64,000 nucleotides of DNA from an uncultured Litoreibacter sp. (GTDB lineage: Bacteria > Pseudomonadota > Alphaproteobacteria > Rhodobacterales > Rhodobacteraceae), in contig CANNGL010000002.1 in NCBI GenBank assembly GCA_947504205.1, forward strand, positions 310,001 to 374,000. Reading direction: 5' to 3'. The notes beneath the pieces were generated by a model that saw nothing but the letters and a program-made list of their open reading frames with translations, searched no databases and was not told the DNA's origin. A program made the position numbers and the translations under genes. Position 1 is the stretch's first letter. The number at the start of each line of letters is the position of its first letter. Shown piece after piece: positions 60,851 to 64,000 of this stretch.

Positions 60851-61321
60851 TCAGCTCAGGTGCGCGCGTAGGAACCACGCAAGTTTTTCGTGTTCTTGGC
60901 CGCGTGCGATACACAGGTCTTCTGTCAGGGTATCGCCATGATTTGCTGCAAGCTCTCCACAGCCCGCGAGGGTCTTTGCGAGCGTTTCCTGAGCATCAAG
61001 CATCTTTGCGATCATCTCCTTGTCTTCGGCATGGCCGTCATGCTCGATGACTTTCGAGCGCTTCAGCATACCGGCAAGATTGCCTTCGGCATGACCGCCA
61101 AGGGCTTTAATTCGCTCCGCCAGATCGTCTTGTGCAACGAAATGGTCTTCATAGATCTTCTGGAACAAATCGTGGAGCGGGCCAAACGCCATCCCTGTTA
61201 CGTTCCAGTGGAAACTTTGTGCCAGCATCGTTGTCACCGCTGTTTCAGCAACGGATTGGTTCAGAGCCTCGATGATTTCGGTCTTCGCATTGGTGGTCAG
61301 CGCGGCGGCGGTCTGTGTCAT
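60851..61321 (-). CDS. dps: Dps-family DNA-protecting ferritin
   Basis: A 156-residue Dps protein. The ferroxidase ligands have the expected spacing: H38 (SFHWNVTG), H50 (GPLHDLFQ), D65 and E69 (AQDDLAERI). Twelve subunits form a cage that oxidises and stores iron and protects DNA against peroxide. About 100 bp upstream lies a perfect Irr-type palindrome, so it is probably iron-regulated. Confidence 0.95.
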   Translation of the reverse strand: MTQTAAALTTNAKTEIIEALNQSVAETAVTTMLAQSFHWNVTGMAFGPLHDLFQKIYEDHFVAQDDLAERIKALGGHAEGNLAGMLKRSKVIEHDGHAEDKEMIAKMLDAQETLAKTLAGCGELAANHGDTLTEDLCIARGQEHEKLAWFLRAHLS

Positions 61322-61417
61322 GGCATATCTCCTAACATTAGCGATTTTGGCGGGCTGGCAAAAAAGCTGGCTGGCTTCCTATACAAATAGCAAGCCAAAC
61401 GCATAAGCCAAGTACTT

Positions 61418-61434
61418 TTTAGAATTATTCTAAA
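61418..61434. promoter_or_regulatory. Irr-type iron control box upstream of dps
   Basis: The 17-bp sequence TTTAGAATTATTCTAAA is a perfect palindrome around a central T and matches the iron control element bound by the alphaproteobacterial heme-sensing regulator Irr. It lies 97 bp before the dps ATG on the minus strand and just behind the preceding gene. Under low iron Irr would repress an iron-storage gene such as dps. Confidence 0.7.
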
Positions 61435-61435
61435 T

Positions 61436-61873
61436 TTAATCTTTGACGCGTGCAAAACCCCTTACCAAAAACCCGAAGTTTCGGCAGGCATGCTTGGGAA
61501 TACGCGACCTGATCAGAAACCGGAAGCTGTCCCAGTCGCCCCGGACAACGCGGTCGATCAATCGCATGATCCAAGCTTCATCGAATGATATTTCCGTGAC
61601 GCCAGGTCGGAAAAAAACTGGCGGCCTGTCCAGCACTTGCTCCAAATTCCGTATGAGAGTTTCAGCATAAACCTCTCGGGCAACTGACTTGGAAGTGGAG
61701 AGAATTGCACAAGCTTCAAACAAGTTTGCGCGGGCGGCTGATCTGCATCTCAGCGATATCTCTCGCAGAAGCACAAGATCCTCAGGCGGCGCCAGAGCGG
61801 TTGCGATATATTGGCCGGTTTCGCTTGCGCAACCCCCCTGATCTGCTTGGAACGTTAGTGGCATCATTTTCAT
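61436..61873 (-). CDS. hypothetical protein upstream of dps
   Basis: A 145-residue soluble protein that I do not recognise. It is mostly helical with many Arg residues (LREISLRCRSAARANLFEACAIL, WIMRLIDRVVRGDWDSFRFLIRSRI). No signal peptide. Three ATG codons lie in the first four positions (M1, M3, M4), so the exact start is open. It ends at the Irr-type box of dps and has its own symmetric element upstream, which suggests iron or oxidative-stress control. Confidence 0.7.
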   Translation of the reverse strand: MKMMPLTFQADQGGCASETGQYIATALAPPEDLVLLREISLRCRSAARANLFEACAILSTSKSVAREVYAETLIRNLEQVLDRPPVFFRPGVTEISFDEAWIMRLIDRVVRGDWDSFRFLIRSRIPKHACRNFGFLVRGFARVKD

Positions 61874-61913
61874 TCACAACGATTGTCAAAGGCGCCGAGG
61901 GACTCGCCGCACA

Positions 61914-61940
61914 TAATTCTGAGTATTATTATCAGAATTA
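61914..61940. promoter_or_regulatory. 27-bp inverted repeat upstream of the 145-aa gene
   Basis: Perfect 9-bp arms TAATTCTGA (61914-61922) and TCAGAATTA (61932-61940) with an AT-only 9-bp spacer apart from one G. It lies 40-67 bp before the minus-strand start at 61873. The AATTCT/AGAATT cores resemble the Irr-type box near dps, so an iron-responsive regulator of the Fur/Irr group is plausible. Confidence 0.5.
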
Positions 61941-61981
61941 ATGCACCGCTGCAAATTTTGATCGCGACGCGTATTCAGCTC

Positions 61982-62983
61982 TCAGGAAAATACGCGCTGA
62001 CGCTGCTCGTCGAAAACAAATGAGGCCGTATTGTCGAAATCCAACTCGATTTTCTCACCCACGCCGGTGCCATCTTGCCCGAAAAGACGAACCGTCAGGG
62101 CCTCTTTCTCATCAGTCTCGACCAGAAGATTCGTGTCTCCCCCCAAACGCTCGACATGGGTGACGGTACCTTTGATGCGGCCATTGGCAACCGGCCTCAG
62201 ATGCTCTGGACGGATGCCGAGTGTTCCGTTTTTCGGCATGTCGAGCGGCGCTTTGCTCAGGAAGTTCATGGCCGGAGAGCCAAGAAACCCCGCTACAAAT
62301 TGATTGGCTGGGTTGTTGTACAATTCCATTGGTGAACCCACCTGCTCGACCCGGCCATCGCGCAGAACAACGATTTTATCGGCAAGTGTCATCGCTTCGG
62401 TCTGATCATGGGTCACGTAGATCATTGATGCTGACAATGTACGGTGGAGATCTGCAATTTCGATCCGTGTGTTCATACGCAAAGCCGCATCAAGGTTCGA
62501 AAGAGGCTCATCGAAAAGGAAGAGTTTCGGGTCACGAACGATGGCGCGACCAATAGCGACACGCTGGCGTTGACCGCCCGACAGGTCAGATGGACGGCGG
62601 TCGACATAAGCGCCAAGATCCAGCATTTGCACTGCCTTTTCGACGCGCTCGTCGATCACGGATTTTGGTTGTTTTTCCTGCTTCAATCCCAGGGCCATGT
62701 TGTCACGTACAGAAAGGTGCGGATAGAGCGCATAGGATTGAAATACCATGGCAATACCGCGTTTGGCGGGGGGCACGGCGTTAACCACATCACCCCCGAT
62801 GCTGACGGTACCGGAGGTTGCATCTTCGAGCCCCGCGATTACCCGTAGCAATGTGGATTTGCCACAGCCCGAAGGCCCGACAAAGACCACGAATTCTCCG
62901 TCTTCCACGGTCAGGTTGATGTCCTTCAGAACCTCAACCACACCGAAAGATTTACAAACGTTTTCAAGGACGAGAGCGGTCAT
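61982..62983 (-). CDS. UgpC/MalK-type sugar ABC transporter ATP-binding protein
   Basis: A 333-residue ATPase: Walker [12 protein letters not shown], signature [14 protein letters not shown], Walker [14 protein letters not shown], then a TOBE/MalK-type C-terminal regulatory domain (about 235-330). It powers uptake of a sugar, polyol or glycerol-3-phosphate-like compound. It follows an oxidoreductase gene with overlapping stop/start; the other transporter genes must lie right of the window. Confidence 0.94.
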   Translation of the reverse strand: MTALVLENVCKSFGVVEVLKDINLTVEDGEFVVFVGPSGCGKSTLLRVIAGLEDATSGTVSIGGDVVNAVPPAKRGIAMVFQSYALYPHLSVRDNMALGLKQEKQPKSVIDERVEKAVQMLDLGAYVDRRPSDLSGGQRQRVAIGRAIVRDPKLFLFDEPLSNLDAALRMNTRIEIADLHRTLSASMIYVTHDQTEAMTLADKIVVLRDGRVEQVGSPMELYNNPANQFVAGFLGSPAMNFLSKAPLDMPKNGTLGIRPEHLRPVANGRIKGTVTHVERLGGDTNLLVETDEKEALTVRLFGQDGTGVGEKIELDFDNTASFVFDEQRQRVFS

Positions 62984-64000
62984 CAGATGTCTCCTAATTC
63001 GACGGGTTTGCCGGTGCGGATGCTTTCATCAGCGGCAAGACAGATACGTAGGGATTGGACGGCGTCCGACATGTTTCTACTTAGATCAATGTCTTCCTGT
63101 ATGGCGCGGATCATGTAGGCTTGTTCGGCATCGCAAAGCTCTTGGTGACCTGGTTCGCCCGGCATTTCGATTTCGCGATCGCCATCGCGGGTGTGCACCA
63201 GAATTGCTCCGACTTTTGTATGGCCATCAACATCATCGGACTGGCCCTTGTTTCCATCAGTGATCGAGACGGCCCCGTTGGGTGATATGATGTCTTTGAC
63301 GAAAAACGCGGTTTCAGAAATCATCGGGCCCCACCCAGCTTCGTACCAGCCGATGGTCCCATCATCGAAATAGACCTGGAACTGACCATAATTGTACATA
63401 TCAGGGGCGATCTCGTCAGAAAGGCGCAGCCCCATGCCATTGACCCGTACCGGCTTGGCATCTGTAATCTGGCACATCACATCAACATAATGGACGCCAC
63501 AATCGACAATGGGGCTGGTGGTTTCCATCAGCGCCTTGTGCGTTTTCCAGGTTTCTCCGTCCGATTGCTGGTTGAGGTTAAGCCGGAAGACATAGGGACC
63601 ACCCAGCGACCGAGCTTCTTTGATCAAACGCATCCAAGACGGGTGATGGCGCAGGATGTAGCCGACAACGAGTTTGCGACCGAGCCGTTTGGCGGTCTCG
63701 GTCACGCGCAGAGCATCGTCCACATTGGTTGCCAAGGGTTTTTCGATGAATACATCGGCACCTGCCTCCATAGCGGCGATCGCATAATCGGCATGGCTGT
63801 CCGAATAAGTGGCGATGCATACCAGATCGGGATTGGTGCTGAGACCCTCTTCAAAGGTCGCAAACCGTGGATACGCCTCCAACCCGTCTGGCAAAGGTAC
63901 GTCAGAGCGATTGACCAGACCAACAATCTCAGCATCGGGGTGGTTATGGTAGGCCAGCGCGTGACTGCGGCCCATATTGCCCAGACCGGCGATAAGAACC
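62983..64000 (-). CDS. Gfo/Idh/MocA family oxidoreductase (N-terminus beyond the window)
   Basis: At least 338 residues of an NAD(P)-dependent sugar dehydrogenase. The dinucleotide loop is at the very edge ([15 protein letters not shown]), so only a few N-terminal residues are missing. The family motif [11 protein letters not shown] follows the Rossmann domain, and [11 protein letters not shown] is the catalytic-region string. It likely oxidises the sugar or inositol imported by the adjacent transporter. Confidence 0.9.
   Translation of the reverse strand, partial: VLIAGLGNMGRSHALAYHNHPDAEIVGLVNRSDVPLPDGLEAYPRFATFEEGLSTNPDLVCIATYSDSHADYAIAAMEAGADVFIEKPLATNVDDALRVTETAKRLGRKLVVGYILRHHPSWMRLIKEARSLGGPYVFRLNLNQQSDGETWKTHKALMETTSPIVDCGVHYVDVMCQITDAKPVRVNGMGLRLSDEIAPDMYNYGQFQVYFDDGTIGWYEAGWGPMISETAFFVKDIISPNGAVSITDGNKGQSDDVDGHTKVGAILVHTRDGDREIEMPGEPGHQELCDAEQAYMIRAIQEDIDLSRNMSDAVQSLRICLAADESIRTGKPVELGDI

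Noticed and set aside
61982-62983. UgpC-type ATPase as the missing ATPase of the iron transporter
   Set aside because: Its sequence and C-terminal domain are those of sugar transporters and it is coupled to a Gfo/Idh/MocA oxidoreductase gene, not to the iron genes.
1-64000. CRISPR arrays, insertion sequences, prophage genes or rRNA
   Set aside because: No regularly spaced repeats, transposase or phage proteins, or rRNA sequence were seen while reading both strands.

Overview
The window looks like chromosomal DNA of a marine alphaproteobacterium of the Rhodobacteraceae (Roseobacter group). Evidence: the miaB-phoH-ybeY-corC-lnt-metK neighbourhood, a MipZ-type ParA ATPase, a SAM/SAH riboswitch (typical of Rhodobacterales) in front of metK, a CP4-like aroA, glcDEF, hemP, Fnr- and Irr-like boxes, and many 4-bp ATGA gene overlaps. 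I saw no insertion sequence, prophage, CRISPR array, rRNA or convincing tRNA.

Region 1 (1-22.8 kb) is mostly housekeeping. It holds a PLP lyase of the D-cysteine desulfhydrase/L-cysteate sulfo-lyase family with a divergent LysR regulator, rpsA, a TetR/sterol-desaturase pair, a tightly overlapping aroA-(membrane protein)-(GFA enzyme)-cmk-(46-aa protein) unit, trmB, asd and the metK-lnt-corC-ybeY-phoH-miaB block. RNA-level control stands out: a threonine-rich leader peptide plus terminator precedes asd, and a SAM/SAH riboswitch precedes metK.

Region 2 (22.9-33.4 kb) has an LbtU-type outer-membrane protein, an hsp20 gene with a ROSE-like RNA thermometer, a secreted trypsin-like protease, the glycolate oxidase genes glcD-glcE-glcF, several small envelope proteins and mipZ.

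Region 3 (32.9-40.2 kb) is a homogentisate pathway operon: hmgA, an MBL protein, a FAH-family hydrolase, a VOC protein, a second MBL protein, a DinB-fold protein, a flavin monooxygenase and DUF2783, read in that order. No GST-zeta maleylacetoacetate isomerase is present, and the DinB protein is a good candidate for that step. A MarR gene converges on the end of the operon and a palindromic operator sits in front of hmgA.

Region 4 (42.3-57.0 kb) is the most interesting part. It is a catabolic island with a molybdenum hydroxylase (FAD subunit plus a fused 2Fe-2S/Mo subunit), a 6-hydroxynicotinate-reductase-like protein, UPF0280, two tandem DUF1185 proteins, a MarR regulator, an enamidase-like amidohydrolase, a VanA-type Rieske oxygenase and a branched-chain-amino-acid-type ABC importer. 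The hydroxylase, reductase and enamidase match the first three steps of anaerobic nicotinate fermentation in Eubacterium barkeri, but here they sit in an apparently aerobic marine bacterium next to an oxygenase. A 17-bp word repeated with one mismatch in front of both ends of the island suggests one regulon.

Region 5 (57.2-64 kb) concerns iron and sugars: a ferric-iron ABC binding protein and permease, an unknown 46-aa protein translationally coupled to hemP, DUF1289, dps behind an Irr-type box, and the end of a sugar/polyol operon (UgpC-type ATPase and a Gfo/Idh/MocA oxidoreductase cut by the window edge).
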